The notes beneath the pieces were generated by a model. That model did no database searches. It was not told the origin of the DNA and was given only the letters and a program-made list of their open reading frames with translations. 64,000 nt of DNA from Pleurocapsa minor GSE-CHR-MK 17-07R (GTDB taxonomy: Bacteria; Chloroflexota; Anaerolineae; Aggregatilineales; Phototrophicaceae), in the NCBI GenBank assembly GCA_019359125.1, contig JAHHHY010000001.1, forward strand, positions 930,001 through 994,000. Direction: 5' to 3'. Within the stretch, counting starts at the first letter, position 1; each line of letters begins with the position of its first letter. This document shows, piece after piece, positions 30,839 through 40,873 of this stretch. The translations under genes and the position numbers were made by a program.

Positions 30839-33181
30839 ATGCGCCTGATCTATCTCAGCATCGGCTGGTGCGCCGGGATTATTGCGGCCAGCGGGCTGAC
30901 TTTCCTACCCGTGACCGTATGGCTGGCCGCAGGCCTTGCCCTGGCCGTGCTGGCCTGCCTGATGCCCAGCGGATGGCGACTCCCCGTTGTCATTATCACG
31001 GCCGCTGCGCTGGGCGGCGCACGACTGACGGCCAGCCCCGTGCAAAGCCTCCTCGCTGACCGAGCGGACCGCGGCGGCCTGAGCATCGAAGGTGTGGTGA
31101 CGCAGCCACCCCGGCGCTCTGGAAGTACGCTTATCGTGCGTGCTTCCGTTCAGTCCGTCACGCAGGACGGACAAACCGTTCCCGCCAGCGAAAATATCCG
31201 CATTCGCGCCAGCATCAGCGCCCCCGTGCAGGTGGGAGATACGATCATTGCCACGGGGCAGATCATCAGCCCGTATGTCTTCGATCGTTTTTCGTATGCC
31301 GATTCGCTGGAGCGACAGGGCATTTTCGCGCTCATGACAGATGCCAGCATCCAGGTCACTGGAGAAAACTCGGCCTTTTCCGTACAACGGGGGCTATATG
31401 GCTTTCGTGACCGGCTGAGCGACACGATCCGCAGGCATCTGCCAGAGCCAGCGGCAGGGCTGCTGGTCAGCATCGTCTTCGGAGATGACAGCACGCTGTC
31501 AGATGGCGTGCGTGAGGCGTTTGCAGTCAGCGGGGCGGCCCATGTGCTGGCGGTCAGCGGATTCAATATGCTGGTGCTGGCCTCAACTGTGCAGGCCTTA
31601 TTCTCCCGCCTGCCGGTCCGGCGTGAGCTGTCTGCCCTCCTGGCGCTGGCCGTGATCCTCGCCTATACGCTGATGACCGGCGCATCCCCGGCGATCCTGC
31701 GCGCTGCCCTGATGAGCGCGCTGCTGATCGTGGGAGCCGCCCTGCGCCGAAAGTCGTTCCTGCCTGCCTCGCTGTGTGCAGCGGTCATCGGCATTACGCT
31801 GCTCGACCCGAACGCATTGTGGGACATCGGTTTCCAGCTCAGCACACTGACCACGCTTGCGCTGTGGCAGTTCAGCATGCCGGTCGAGCGAAGATTGGCA
31901 GGCATGGCCACCTGGTTAATTCCTCGTCGCGGCGCGACCCAAAGCACACTTCTGACAGTCGGCAGACTGGCAGCGCCGAATCTGGCCGCCAGCATCGCCG
32001 CTGTCCCGCTGACCGCGCTTCACTTTGGCGCCATTTCGCTGGTGTCGCCAATAGTCAGCCTGTTGATTGTGCCGCTGCAACCCTTCATCATGATGGTAGG
32101 CGCGTCGGCGACTTTGATCGGACTCCTCTGGGACGGCCTGGCAGGATTGCTGCTGACAGCCTGCTATGTGCCAATCGCCTTTACGATACAGATCGTCCGG
32201 CTGGGAGCCGCGATCCCGTTTGCACAGATCACAACCGATATCGCGCCGACGATCCTCGGCCTTGCGCTGGCGTTATGGATAGGAGTGACGATGGTGGCTG
32301 CGGCTGTCCCTGAAATGACGAATCGCGCCAGGGCATTCTTTGCATCGCGCAGGCTCAGCACGGGGCTGATCGTGTGCGCGCTCATCCTGTTTGGCCTGGG
32401 CAGTGACGCGCTGGGCAAGCGGCCCGATGGCCTGCTGCATCTCTGGTTTCTGAATATGGGCGGGCAAAATGCGGTGCTCATGCGCACGCCAGACGGCGCC
32501 AATGTGCTGGTCGACGGTGGCGCCATGCCCGCCAATCTGCTAACGGCGCTGGGCGAACGCCTGCCTTTTCATGATCGCCATCTGGCACTCGCGCTGATTA
32601 CGCGACCAGCGGCCGCGTCTTTTGGCGCGCTGGGGGATGTGCTGAGCCGTTACAGCGTGGGCAGCATCGTCACCAATGGGCAGAGCGCGCTCGACAGCCA
32701 GTTTGCGGCGCTGATGGCCGCCCACAGCGGCACTATTGTCTCGGCACAGCGTGGCTATCGCATGACCTTCAGCGATGGCGTACACCTCGACATCCTGTCG
32801 CCTGCGGGCACGCCGGGGCTGGATGAGGCACAAACCGACCATGCGCTCGTGACGACGGTGCAGTATGGTGACATTCGCTTCTTACTGGGTGGGGATGCCA
32901 GCGGTGGGCTTCAGGAAGAGCTGACCACCTGCTGCGCCGATGCGCTGGCCGCCCATGTCGTACAGGGATCAACCAGCTTCGGGCGCATCAACGAAGCCTT
33001 CTGGACGGCTGCTGAGCCTGGCCACATCGTGCTGCACAACCGGGTGGCTGCTGAAGCGTCCGATGTGGCGCGGTCTTTTGCAACTATGCTGCCTGATGTC
33101 GGGCTATACGACACCTTCTACGGGGATATTCATTTCTGGACGGACGGCACTCAGGTATGGCACAGCCAGTCATCGGGCTGA
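30839..33181 (+). CDS. comEC: ComEC/Rec2-family DNA uptake channel protein
   Basis: A 780-residue polytopic membrane protein. N-terminal TM segments are followed by an OB-like extracytoplasmic domain (~75-195), the Competence domain (GLLVSIVFGDDSTLS, AHVLAVSGFNMLVLA, then several TM helices to ~515) and a C-terminal metallo-beta-lactamase-like domain (~530-780). ComEC moves single-stranded DNA across the inner membrane in natural transformation. The lactamase-like domain keeps VDGG and FLLGGDAS but lacks the HxHxDH metal motif: the equivalent position reads TRPAAASFGALGDV. It may be nuclease-dead. The gene starts 32 nt after the terminator of the preceding operon. Confidence 0.88.
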   Translation: MRLIYLSIGWCAGIIAASGLTFLPVTVWLAAGLALAVLACLMPSGWRLPVVIITAAALGGARLTASPVQSLLADRADRGGLSIEGVVTQPPRRSGSTLIVRASVQSVTQDGQTVPASENIRIRASISAPVQVGDTIIATGQIISPYVFDRFSYADSLERQGIFALMTDASIQVTGENSAFSVQRGLYGFRDRLSDTIRRHLPEPAAGLLVSIVFGDDSTLSDGVREAFAVSGAAHVLAVSGFNMLVLASTVQALFSRLPVRRELSALLALAVILAYTLMTGASPAILRAALMSALLIVGAALRRKSFLPASLCAAVIGITLLDPNALWDIGFQLSTLTTLALWQFSMPVERRLAGMATWLIPRRGATQSTLLTVGRLAAPNLAASIAAVPLTALHFGAISLVSPIVSLLIVPLQPFIMMVGASATLIGLLWDGLAGLLLTACYVPIAFTIQIVRLGAAIPFAQITTDIAPTILGLALALWIGVTMVAAAVPEMTNRARAFFASRRLSTGLIVCALILFGLGSDALGKRPDGLLHLWFLNMGGQNAVLMRTPDGANVLVDGGAMPANLLTALGERLPFHDRHLALALITRPAAASFGALGDVLSRYSVGSIVTNGQSALDSQFAALMAAHSGTIVSAQRGYRMTFSDGVHLDILSPAGTPGLDEAQTDHALVTTVQYGDIRFLLGGDASGGLQEELTTCCADALAAHVVQGSTSFGRINEAFWTAAEPGHIVLHNRVAAEASDVARSFATMLPDVGLYDTFYGDIHFWTDGTQVWHSQSSG

Positions 33182-33189
33182 CGTGCACT

Positions 33190-33585
33190 TTACAGCGTGC
33201 TCTGCTCGGTGAACCAGAACCAGAAGAAATACACAGCCCCAACCAGCGCCGTCAGAACGAGCGGAATGACAACCTTCGCCTTCTTTTTGGCGCGGATAAT
33301 GCCGGCGGCCAGCATCGGAAACACAAACGGAATAATGTTCAGCACGAACATGCCGAAATCGGTGTTTCTCAGCAGCGGTGGCCTGGCCGACAGGCTCAGC
33401 TTGGCGATAACGACTGCCAGCAGGATAGCGCCAACCAGCAGGGTCGCCAGCAGATTTTTGTCGGGCATCAGGAACAGCGCAAGTAACGAAAGTACAAAGA
33501 TGGTATACAGGAAAATATTCCAGATGGCATCGCCTGTGCCCGGTCCGAGTAAGGCGAGAATGTCATTCAGTTGCAGGCCATTCAT
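33190..33585 (-). CDS. Small membrane protein of unknown function (four TM segments)
   Basis: A 131-residue hydrophobic protein with about four TM segments (around residues 20-38, 44-60, 73-92 and 103-124) and a short RAKKKAK cytoplasmic loop. I do not recognise a family. The start at 33585 is chosen because GAGG lies ~7 nt upstream, giving a shorter protein than the first in-frame ATG (33600). It converges on comEC with only 8 nt between stops. Confidence 0.65.
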   Translation of the reverse strand: MNGLQLNDILALLGPGTGDAIWNIFLYTIFVLSLLALFLMPDKNLLATLLVGAILLAVVIAKLSLSARPPLLRNTDFGMFVLNIIPFVFPMLAAGIIRAKKKAKVVIPLVLTALVGAVYFFWFWFTEQSTL

Positions 33586-33681
33586 AGCGATCCTCATCAC
33601 ACAAATAATTCGCCCACAGTGTAACGCATGTTACCATTGTCAGGTATAGAGTTTCGTTGACCAAATAAGGCACACGATTCA

Positions 33682-34680
33682 ATGACCCCATCGCTTCCCC
33701 CCTGGCAGGCCCGGCTGAGAAGCCGGTTGCAAGTCATGGCCGGCCCGTATGCAGCCTTGTGGAAGCAGCAGGCAGAGCCGGTGCAGGCGCTGCCCCGATT
33801 CCTGTGGGCTGCCGTGCTCAGCTACTTCAAATTTGGGCCGCTGCGGGCATCGGCGCTGGCTTACTATGCCGTCTTCTCGTTGTTTCCGCTGACACTGCTG
33901 ATCGCCGTAGGTGTCTCGCGCTTGCTGGGGCCGGCGCTGGCCGAACAACAAATCACGCTCGCGCTGTCGTCGCTGCTGCCACCCAACACCAGCGAGGCGC
34001 TCGTCAGCGTGCAAAGCAATGTGCAGCAGGCACTGGAACAAAGTGGTTCGTTCACCATCATCGCGCTGCTGGGCTTGCTGTGGTCGGGACTGGGGCTGTT
34101 CACGGGCATCAGCAATGCGCTCGACCAGATTTTTGATGCCCCAGCCCGCTCGATCTGGCGGCAGCGGCTGGTGGCCCTGCTGATGGCCTTCGCGCTGCTG
34201 GGCCTGCTCACCCTGTCCTTCCTCAGCTCGGCTGTGATTCGGTTGGTCGGGGTGTTTATCTTCGATCCCTCAAACTTCTGGATCAGCGTGGGTGCCTATG
34301 CCCTGCCCGTGGGACTGAACCTGGTGATCTTCAGCCTGTTGTTCAAATTCGTGCCAGCGCGGCGGGTGCACTGGGATGCCGTGTGGCCGGCCGCCCTGAT
34401 CGGCGCACTGGCATGGGAAATGGCGAAAGCAGCATTCGGCTGGTATCTGGCCAATGTCGCCAATTATCAGTTCATCTATGGCACGCTGGCCACCGGCATC
34501 ATCCTGCTGTTCTGGGCATTTCTGATCGCGACCATCTTTCTGGTCTGTGCAGAGCTGTGCGCGGCGCTGAACGCGTGGTACATCCTGTACTTTGTGTCGC
34601 CACCAGACGAGCACAGCACCCAGGTCACCATCGACATTCGCCCGGTGTCGTCCCTGCCAGAGCGCACGCGCTCTCCCTGA
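33682..34680 (+). CDS. YihY/BrkB-family inner-membrane protein
   Basis: A 332-residue polytopic protein of the YihY/UPF0761 family (once misnamed RNase BN). The family signature is visible: ASALAYYAVFSLFPLTLL, LLGLLWSGLGLFTGISNALDQIF and the C-terminal GTLATGIILLFWAFLIATIFLVCAELCA. About six TM helices. The function of the family is not established. The last ~35 residues are hydrophilic. Confidence 0.85.
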   Translation: MTPSLPPWQARLRSRLQVMAGPYAALWKQQAEPVQALPRFLWAAVLSYFKFGPLRASALAYYAVFSLFPLTLLIAVGVSRLLGPALAEQQITLALSSLLPPNTSEALVSVQSNVQQALEQSGSFTIIALLGLLWSGLGLFTGISNALDQIFDAPARSIWRQRLVALLMAFALLGLLTLSFLSSAVIRLVGVFIFDPSNFWISVGAYALPVGLNLVIFSLLFKFVPARRVHWDAVWPAALIGALAWEMAKAAFGWYLANVANYQFIYGTLATGIILLFWAFLIATIFLVCAELCAALNAWYILYFVSPPDEHSTQVTIDIRPVSSLPERTRSP

Positions 34681-34761
34681 ACAGGGCAACTTGTCAGTTC
34701 TTTTTCAGGCGGGAATACGGTACTATAACCAGTCATTATGCACACAGGAAACAAGCCAGTC

Positions 34762-35292
34762 ATGGTGAAAAGACTCCCCGACCTAGACCCTGAAGAAACA
34801 GACATCACCGAAATTGAATTCAAAGAGCCGCTGCATGCCACCGAAAGCATGGCGCGCAGGATCGCTCTGCAGGTGCTGTATGAGGCCGATATCGCCGGAC
34901 ACTTCCCCGGCCTGGTCATGGCGCGCGTGCTGGATGAGCGACAGCCCGAACAGCCGATCGCCATCCGCGTGCGCGAACTGGTGGAAGGTGTATTCAATCA
35001 CTATCCGGATATGGACCCGCTGATCGCGAAGTACGCGCCGGAATTCCCCCTGGACCAGATTGCAGTCATCGACCGCAACATCCTGCGCATCGCGATTTTT
35101 GAATTCGCGATTGATACCCGCACGCCGGTTGGTGCGGCCATCGACGAAGCCGTGGAGCTGTCCAAGGTGTTCGGTGCGGATGGCAGTGCCAGCTTCACCA
35201 ATGGCGTGCTGGGGGCCATTGCCGCAAATCCGTCGGATTATGAGGCGCTGCGCGGCCCAAAAGCAGGCACGGCGTCTGAAAGCGAAAGCTAG
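34762..35292 (+). CDS. nusB: Transcription antitermination factor NusB
   Basis: About 176 residues; NusB with NusE starts antitermination on rRNA operons. The helical NusB core is clear: SMARRIALQVLYEADIAGH, LDQIAVIDRNILRIAIFEF, GAAIDEAVELSKVFGADGSASFTNGVLGAI. Two starts are possible: ATG 34738 and ATG 34762. The TATAAC at 34724-34729 would place transcription start at ~34736, so 34762 (with AGGAAA upstream) is preferred, but the longer form is not excluded. The gene starts a tight run with tatC (4 nt gap) and arginase (4-nt overlap). Confidence 0.9.
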   Translation: MVKRLPDLDPEETDITEIEFKEPLHATESMARRIALQVLYEADIAGHFPGLVMARVLDERQPEQPIAIRVRELVEGVFNHYPDMDPLIAKYAPEFPLDQIAVIDRNILRIAIFEFAIDTRTPVGAAIDEAVELSKVFGADGSASFTNGVLGAIAANPSDYEALRGPKAGTASESES

Positions 35293-35296
35293 AATT

Positions 35297-36094
35297 ATGC
35301 GTATCCTGCCCCGCCGTCGCCCCAGGCCGGCGCCCCCCGCGCCGGAGCAGACTGACACAGAACTGCGGATGTCGATTTTCGACCATCTGAATGAGCTGCG
35401 GTCGCGCTTCACCAAAGCGGCCATCATGCTGGTCATCGGCTTTGCCATCGGCATGGCGATATCGGGGCCGGTGCTGGAATTTCTGAAGCAACCCTACGGC
35501 GCATCGCAATTTGTCACGCTCGGCCCGACCGACTCAGTCGTCGCCTATTTCCGCGTCGCGCTGCTGATCGGCGGCATCATCGCCATTCCCGTCATCACCT
35601 ACCAACTGCTGATGTTCGTGCTGCCGGGGCTGACCAATCGGGAACGGCGCATCTTCCTGATGGCCTTGCCGGCCATCTTCCTGCTGTTCATCGTGGGCGT
35701 GGTCTTCACCTGGGCGGTACTGATTCCGCCTGCCATCGGCTTTTTTGACAATTTCATGCCGGAGCTGTTTGTCGCACAGTGGACGGCCGACCGCTACCTG
35801 GGGTTCGTGACCGCACTCATCTTCTGGATGGGTGTCGCCTTTGAGACCCCGCTGATCTTCTTTGTGCTCGGCATCCTTGGCATTGTCGAAGCCAGGACGC
35901 TGATCAAAAACTGGCGCATCGCTATCGTGGGCGCGGCTGTCGCTGCCGCGATTATCACCCCCACCGTGGACCCTGTGAACATGTTTCTCGTCGTTGGGCC
36001 GCTGTTGGCGCTGTATCTGCTCAGCATCATCCTGGTCGTCATCGCGCGGCGTATTGCCCGCTTAAGCGGCCGCACACAAACGGAGACACTATGA
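35297..36094 (+). CDS. tatC: Sec-independent protein translocase TatC
   Basis: A 265-residue membrane protein with six TM helices, the receptor of the twin-arginine export pathway. Family motifs: MSIFDHLNELRSRF near the N-terminus, PVITYQLLMFVLPGLTNRER, FGVAFETP-like WMGVAFETPLIFFVLG, and the ITPTVDPVN segment. A Pro/Arg-rich cytoplasmic N-terminal extension of ~24 residues precedes the core. No good ribosome binding site is visible, but the ATG at 35297 is 4 nt after the nusB stop. Its last codon overlaps the arginase ATG. Confidence 0.95.
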   Translation: MRILPRRRPRPAPPAPEQTDTELRMSIFDHLNELRSRFTKAAIMLVIGFAIGMAISGPVLEFLKQPYGASQFVTLGPTDSVVAYFRVALLIGGIIAIPVITYQLLMFVLPGLTNRERRIFLMALPAIFLLFIVGVVFTWAVLIPPAIGFFDNFMPELFVAQWTADRYLGFVTALIFWMGVAFETPLIFFVLGILGIVEARTLIKNWRIAIVGAAVAAAIITPTVDPVNMFLVVGPLLALYLLSIILVVIARRIARLSGRTQTETL

Positions 36095-36996
36095 GCGAAA
36101 CCAAGAAGCCATCCCTGCAGATTTTTGGCGTGCCGATGGACCTGGGCCAGAAGCGCCGCGGCGTCGATATGGGCGGCAGCGCCCTGCGCTATGCCGGGTT
36201 GCAAAACCGACTCGAACGCCTCGGCTATGACGTGACCGACCTGGGCAATGTCAATACGCCGGTGGTGGAACAGGTGGACGACGACCCGATTGACGGGCTG
36301 GCACACAATGCCAAGTCGATCATCGACGTCTGCACCGAGGCCTATCGCCTGACCAAAGCCAGCATGGCGGACGGCCACACCGTCATCGCGATGGGCGGCG
36401 ACCACAGCATCTCGATGGGCACCGTCTCGGCGGCTAACGAAGCCTGCAAGCGCCTCGGCGTGTTGTGGGTGGATGCCCACGGGGACTTCAATACGCCCTT
36501 CACGACGCCATCCGGCAACGTGCACGGCATGGTCGTGGCTTCGCTGACCGGGCGCTGCCCTGCCCCGCTGCAAATTTCGCCAAAAGTCGTCGAAGACAGC
36601 CAGGTCGCCATGATTGGCATCCGCGACCTGGATGCTGAGGAACGCGTGGCGCTGGCGGCCAGCGGCGTGACCGTGCGCACCATGCGCGACATCGACGAGC
36701 GCGGCATGGCCTTCGTCGTGCAGGAAATCATCCGCACGTTTGCCGACTGCGACGCCATTCATGTCAGCCTGGATATGGACTCGCTGGACCCGCAGGTGGC
36801 GCACGGCGTGGGCACGCCGGTGCCTGGTGGCCTGACCTATCGTGAGGCGCACCTGCTGATGGAAATGCTGGCTGACGACGGGCGCGTGCGCTCGCTGGAC
36901 GTGGTGGAAATCAACCCCATCCTGGACGACACTAACCGCACGGCGACCGTCGCGGTAGAACTGGTCGCCAGCTTATTCGGGCAGCGCATCCTCTAG
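36091..36996 (+). CDS. rocF: Arginase
   Basis: A 301-residue Mn2+ arginase hydrolysing L-arginine to ornithine and urea. The metal-binding motifs are intact: [17 protein letters not shown], and [18 protein letters not shown] followed by [10 protein letters not shown]. The C-terminal [20 protein letters not shown] is typical of the Bacillus-type RocF. Its ATG overlaps the tatC stop (ATGA), so translation is coupled. Its 3' end overlaps the convergent rlmN gene by 24 nt. Confidence 0.93.
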   Translation: MSETKKPSLQIFGVPMDLGQKRRGVDMGGSALRYAGLQNRLERLGYDVTDLGNVNTPVVEQVDDDPIDGLAHNAKSIIDVCTEAYRLTKASMADGHTVIAMGGDHSISMGTVSAANEACKRLGVLWVDAHGDFNTPFTTPSGNVHGMVVASLTGRCPAPLQISPKVVEDSQVAMIGIRDLDAEERVALAASGVTVRTMRDIDERGMAFVVQEIIRTFADCDAIHVSLDMDSLDPQVAHGVGTPVPGGLTYREAHLLMEMLADDGRVRSLDVVEINPILDDTNRTATVAVELVASLFGQRIL

Positions 36997-38082
36997 ATCA
37001 ACCGTGGCGGTGTCGTCGCCACCGGCGCGGCGTGCCCGTTCCACTTTCGACTTCAGCTGTCCGCAGCCGGCGTCGATGTCGATGCCGCGCCGCACACGTG
37101 AAGTCGCGGTGATGTTGTACGTGGCCAGGATGGCGATGAACTGTTCCACACGTGCCGTCACCGACGGGTCGCCTTCAAAGCCGCCCGTGGGATTGAGCGG
37201 AATCACGTTCACATGGCAATTCAGGCCATTGAGAAGTTGGCCCAGCGTGTGCGCCTGCACAGGCGTGTCGTTCTGGCCGTTAATCAGCGTCCACTCAAAC
37301 GTCATGCGGCGGCCAGACTTGCGCACGTAGTAGCGACAGGCCGCGATCAGATCGTTCAGCGGATAGCGGCGGTTCACGGGCAGCAGCGCGCTGCGCTCGG
37401 CATCGGTGGCCGCGTGCAGGCTGACCGCCAGCTTCACCTGTAAATCCTCATCGGCAAAGCGCCGGATCATCGGCACCAGACCCACCGTGCTGATGGTGAT
37501 GTGGCGCGCGCCGATGCCCAGGTCGTTCATCAGCCTGCGCACCGCGGCAATCGAATTGTCGTAGTTGTGGAACGGCTCGCCCATGCCCATCAGCACGACG
37601 TTGCTCAGGCGGTCACCCTTTGCCTCCAGGTCGCGCGCGAAATACAGCGCCTGCTCGAAAATCTCATCGGCCGTGAGCTGGCGCGCAAAGCCCATCTGGC
37701 CGGTCGCGCAGAACACGCAGCCCATCGCGCAGCCCGCCTGCGTGGAAATACACGCGGTGCGGCGCTCATCGTCATATTCCATCAGCACAGACTCAATCAA
37801 CTGACCGTCGTGCAGGCGAAACAGGCGCTTCACTGTGCCATCGACGCTGTGCTGCTCGGCATCCACTTCCAGCGCACCCAGGCGGTATGCGCCATCAAGC
37901 TGTTCGCGCAGCGCGCGCGGCAGATTGGTCATTTTGTCAAAGCTGTCCACGCGGCTGTCATACAGCCAGTCCCACACCTGTTTGGCGCGAAACTTCGGCT
38001 GGCCCCAGCCCGCCAGCAGGCCGGTCAGGTCTTGCAGTGTCAGCCCATAGATATCCGCTTTTTGCGGCAGTACTATCGTCAT
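36973..38082 (-). CDS. rlmN: Dual-specificity 23S rRNA/tRNA adenine-C2 methyltransferase
   Basis: A 369-residue radical-SAM methyltransferase that methylates A2503 of 23S rRNA (and A37 of some tRNAs). The radical-SAM cluster motif is CAMGCVFC in [20 protein letters not shown]. The C-terminal acceptor cysteine is in [21 protein letters not shown] and [15 protein letters not shown] are further family landmarks. The frame runs 24 nt into the end of arginase, so the two stops lie inside each other's gene. Confidence 0.96.
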   Translation of the reverse strand: MTIVLPQKADIYGLTLQDLTGLLAGWGQPKFRAKQVWDWLYDSRVDSFDKMTNLPRALREQLDGAYRLGALEVDAEQHSVDGTVKRLFRLHDGQLIESVLMEYDDERRTACISTQAGCAMGCVFCATGQMGFARQLTADEIFEQALYFARDLEAKGDRLSNVVLMGMGEPFHNYDNSIAAVRRLMNDLGIGARHITISTVGLVPMIRRFADEDLQVKLAVSLHAATDAERSALLPVNRRYPLNDLIAACRYYVRKSGRRMTFEWTLINGQNDTPVQAHTLGQLLNGLNCHVNVIPLNPTGGFEGDPSVTARVEQFIAILATYNITATSRVRRGIDIDAGCGQLKSKVERARRAGGDDTATVDLEDALPE

Positions 38083-38128
38083 CGTCTTGCAATTCTCTCA
38101 TATTTACAGGTGCAGAGGCTGATCGTCG

Positions 38129-39763
38129 TCACTTCCTGCGCCCCAGCAGGACCACGGCGACTGCCAGTGTCCCTAATACTGCCAGCACACCCACCAGAAT
38201 AATAGCTCTGCTTTCCGCGCTCACACCCCCCAGGCCATCGACGGCAGCCGGGACAGCCGTCGGCGTGACCAGCGCGCTGGCGCTGCGCGGGGTCACGGTA
38301 GCGGTCGGCGGCTCTGGCGTTGGCGTAACGGTGGCCGTGGCGGGCACACGCGTCGGGGTCGCGGTCGGTGGTTCGGTCGGCGGCTGCGGAGTAAACGACG
38401 CGGATGGCGTGAATGTCAGCGAGGGCGTGCGCGTCGGTGAAGGTGTCGGCGTGGGTGGCAGGTACGGCGTCAGCCCATAGACAGCCGCAGCGCGCGGGTC
38501 AAAAATCCAGCGTGACCAGCGCGAAATCAGCGACGACAGTGGCTCTCCCACAATATCGGCATAGGCATCAGCCAGCGGCTCAGACCGCGCGCGCGAGGCC
38601 AGCGACAGCACCCCCTCCAGCCCGGCCCGGTCAAGCACATACAGCATCATGCCATATGCCTGGGCATCCCAGCGCACCTGCTCAGCATCCGGGTCAGCCG
38701 GGCGCTGGCGCATTTCCTCCAGCGTGAATGTCAAGCGGCCGCGCTCGGCATCCTGGCTGGCAATCTGCGCGCGCGCCATCGGCCTGGGATTCACAAAGCG
38801 GGTCAGGCCTTCGCGTACCCAGTCGGGAACATCGCGTTCGTCCCACGCTTCATCCAGAAACCGCGCGACCAGCGTCCGGCTGATCTGCACATCGACATCG
38901 GGTAAATTCTGAAACGGGGTGAAGCCCCCGGCGGCATAGCTGGCCGCAGCGATGGCTGGCGAACAGTTATCGACCAGCGTTTGCAGTAGACGGCTGATAC
39001 GCTGGCGGGCAAGGTCGTCGTCGGCAATTTGTTCTGCCGCAAACTCCGGGCATCCCGGCCGGGCTGTCTCGTCATACAACAGCACGCCGGCCTGCGGCGA
39101 ACGGCCGGTCACCCGCACCAGCAGCTGATAGATCGACTGAACCTCACGCACAAGCGTCAGGCGTCCACGCCCGGCAGAGGCAATCGCCAGGCGCCCTTCC
39201 TCAAACCGGTACTGCACCCAGGGTACGCGGCGATCATCAAACGTCACCGCGCCGGACGCCTGCCCCATGTCATCTCCTGCCTCGACACCCACTTCAAAAC
39301 GCACAAGCGAATAAATACCTGGCGGCGTGTCTGACTGCACTTCGTAGATACCGACCAGCGTATTCTCGTCCAGCACTTCAAACTGATCGCGCATGAGGAT
39401 ATCCCCCGCGCCAGCCATGCCCGGATAGCGCACCGTCATCTGGAAGGCATCGAGCGCCTCCACCGGGGATGACAGCCGAATATCAAAACGGATGCCAATC
39501 GGAAAAATCGGCGTTGCAACCACTTCGCGGATGATGCCATCGAGGCTGGTCGGGGGATCATCGGTCGGACGGGGCAATGGCGTGGACGTGACAGATGTCG
39601 GCGTGATCGATGGCGTATAGGTCGACGTAGGAAGCACCTGGAACGCAGTCACCGTGATCAGCGAAAATGTTCCTGTGGGCTGTAGCGCATTCTCCTGAGC
39701 AGAGACAGGCAGCAGTGACAAACAGGCGACGGCCAGCAACCCGGCAACCAATCGACGCATCAA
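38129..39763 (-). CDS. Secreted/anchored peptidase-MA-like protein with degenerate active site
   Basis: A 544-residue exported protein: signal peptide (1-22), short Thr/Pro stretch, beta-rich domain (~70-190), a helical domain resembling the peptidase MA superfamily (~195-410), a Thr/Pro-rich stalk (~430-510) and a C-terminal TM helix followed by RRK. In the peptidase-MA-like part, the WVREGLTRFVNP segment matches the LNEGLAE-type helix, but the expected HEXXH just before it is absent (VARFLDEAWDERDVPD). It is probably a non-catalytic surface protein, but this is inference. The gene overlaps the CPBP gene by 4 nt. Confidence 0.68.
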   Translation of the reverse strand: MMRRLVAGLLAVACLSLLPVSAQENALQPTGTFSLITVTAFQVLPTSTYTPSITPTSVTSTPLPRPTDDPPTSLDGIIREVVATPIFPIGIRFDIRLSSPVEALDAFQMTVRYPGMAGAGDILMRDQFEVLDENTLVGIYEVQSDTPPGIYSLVRFEVGVEAGDDMGQASGAVTFDDRRVPWVQYRFEEGRLAIASAGRGRLTLVREVQSIYQLLVRVTGRSPQAGVLLYDETARPGCPEFAAEQIADDDLARQRISRLLQTLVDNCSPAIAAASYAAGGFTPFQNLPDVDVQISRTLVARFLDEAWDERDVPDWVREGLTRFVNPRPMARAQIASQDAERGRLTFTLEEMRQRPADPDAEQVRWDAQAYGMMLYVLDRAGLEGVLSLASRARSEPLADAYADIVGEPLSSLISRWSRWIFDPRAAAVYGLTPYLPPTPTPSPTRTPSLTFTPSASFTPQPPTEPPTATPTRVPATATVTPTPEPPTATVTPRSASALVTPTAVPAAVDGLGGVSAESRAIILVGVLAVLGTLAVAVVLLGRRK

Positions 39764-40824
39764 GGCACCCCTCCCCCGCCAAGCATTCGCGCAGCCACAA
39801 TGGCCAGCGCAAGCTGTATGAAATTATAAACGAAATGCGCCACGATGGCAGAAGTCACGCTGACGCGCTTTGCCACCAGCGCCAGCACCAGTGCAACGCC
39901 GAAAATACCGACTGAGGCGGGTGTCAGCGTATACTGTGTGTGCAGGAGCACGAAAAAAATCGTCGTGGGCAGCACGCCAAAAACAGGCTGAAGCGCCCCG
40001 CGAAAGAATAATTCTTCCCCGATGGCGACGGAAACAGCCAGTAAAAATGCGCTCGGCAGCGTATTAAACGCCTGTGTGACCGCCTGCGCGGCCGAAGTTT
40101 GCTCGGCCAGTGATTCAGGCGGCACCAGCAGGCTCCAGACGGCCGCAAAGCCAAGGATGCCGATGTACATGCCGATGCCCGCCCCCACCCCCACCACCAG
40201 GTCCTGCCCGTTAGGCCAGCGCAGTCGCAGGCGGAACATGCTGGCGGCCGGAGAACGACGAAAAAACAACCCGATGCCCAGAAAGGCGGCGACCACCCAT
40301 AACACCTGATTGAAAACCGCTTCGCCCAGCGACACCCCCGTCTCGCCAAGCTGGTCCGCCATGCCGGCCAGTCCGCCGCCCAGCACCAGATTGCCCAGCG
40401 TGGAAACGATCAGCGCCAGACACAGCACAATGGCTGCGGTATGGACCGGGGACGCCGGGTCATAAAGCGCCGTCTCGCCAATCATGCGCTTCAGCCGAAT
40501 GCGCAGCCGGGCACTGTGGATGACGGCCAGGCTGGCCCCGGCACAGGCGACCGCCAGCACGGTGAATCCCACGCTGGCGGCCATCGACACGGTCGGGAAA
40601 CCCATCTCCGCCTCGGTCACATCCGCAGGCAGGTCAATTTCAGTGAACAGCCCGGCCTGCAACACCACCAGCGCAAACAGCAGCATCATCCCCACCACGC
40701 CAAACAGCAGCGGGCGCGTCAGACGCGGCGCGTTCGGATTCAGCAGCTCCATATTGGCGACATAAATCACCAGGCAGATATAACCGATCAGCAATACAGA
40801 CGAGAGAATGTTAAACGGATCCAT
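39760..40824 (-). CDS. CPBP-family intramembrane metalloprotease
   Basis: A 354-residue polytopic protein with about eight TM segments, of the CAAX-protease/bacteriocin-processing (CPBP, Abi) family. The three signature motifs are present near the C-terminus: GEELFFRG (EExxxR), FFVLLHTQY (FxxxH) and AIVAHFVYN (HxxxN/D). The preferred ATG at 40824 lies two codons after an alternative GTG. The substrate is unknown. It shares a 4-nt overlap with the downstream secreted protein gene, so the two are coupled. Confidence 0.88.
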   Translation of the reverse strand: MDPFNILSSVLLIGYICLVIYVANMELLNPNAPRLTRPLLFGVVGMMLLFALVVLQAGLFTEIDLPADVTEAEMGFPTVSMAASVGFTVLAVACAGASLAVIHSARLRIRLKRMIGETALYDPASPVHTAAIVLCLALIVSTLGNLVLGGGLAGMADQLGETGVSLGEAVFNQVLWVVAAFLGIGLFFRRSPAASMFRLRLRWPNGQDLVVGVGAGIGMYIGILGFAAVWSLLVPPESLAEQTSAAQAVTQAFNTLPSAFLLAVSVAIGEELFFRGALQPVFGVLPTTIFFVLLHTQYTLTPASVGIFGVALVLALVAKRVSVTSAIVAHFVYNFIQLALAIVAARMLGGGGVP

Positions 40825-40873
40825 GACCACCGATTCTGAACATCACGATTATTACTGGACAGACAGTCCGAAG

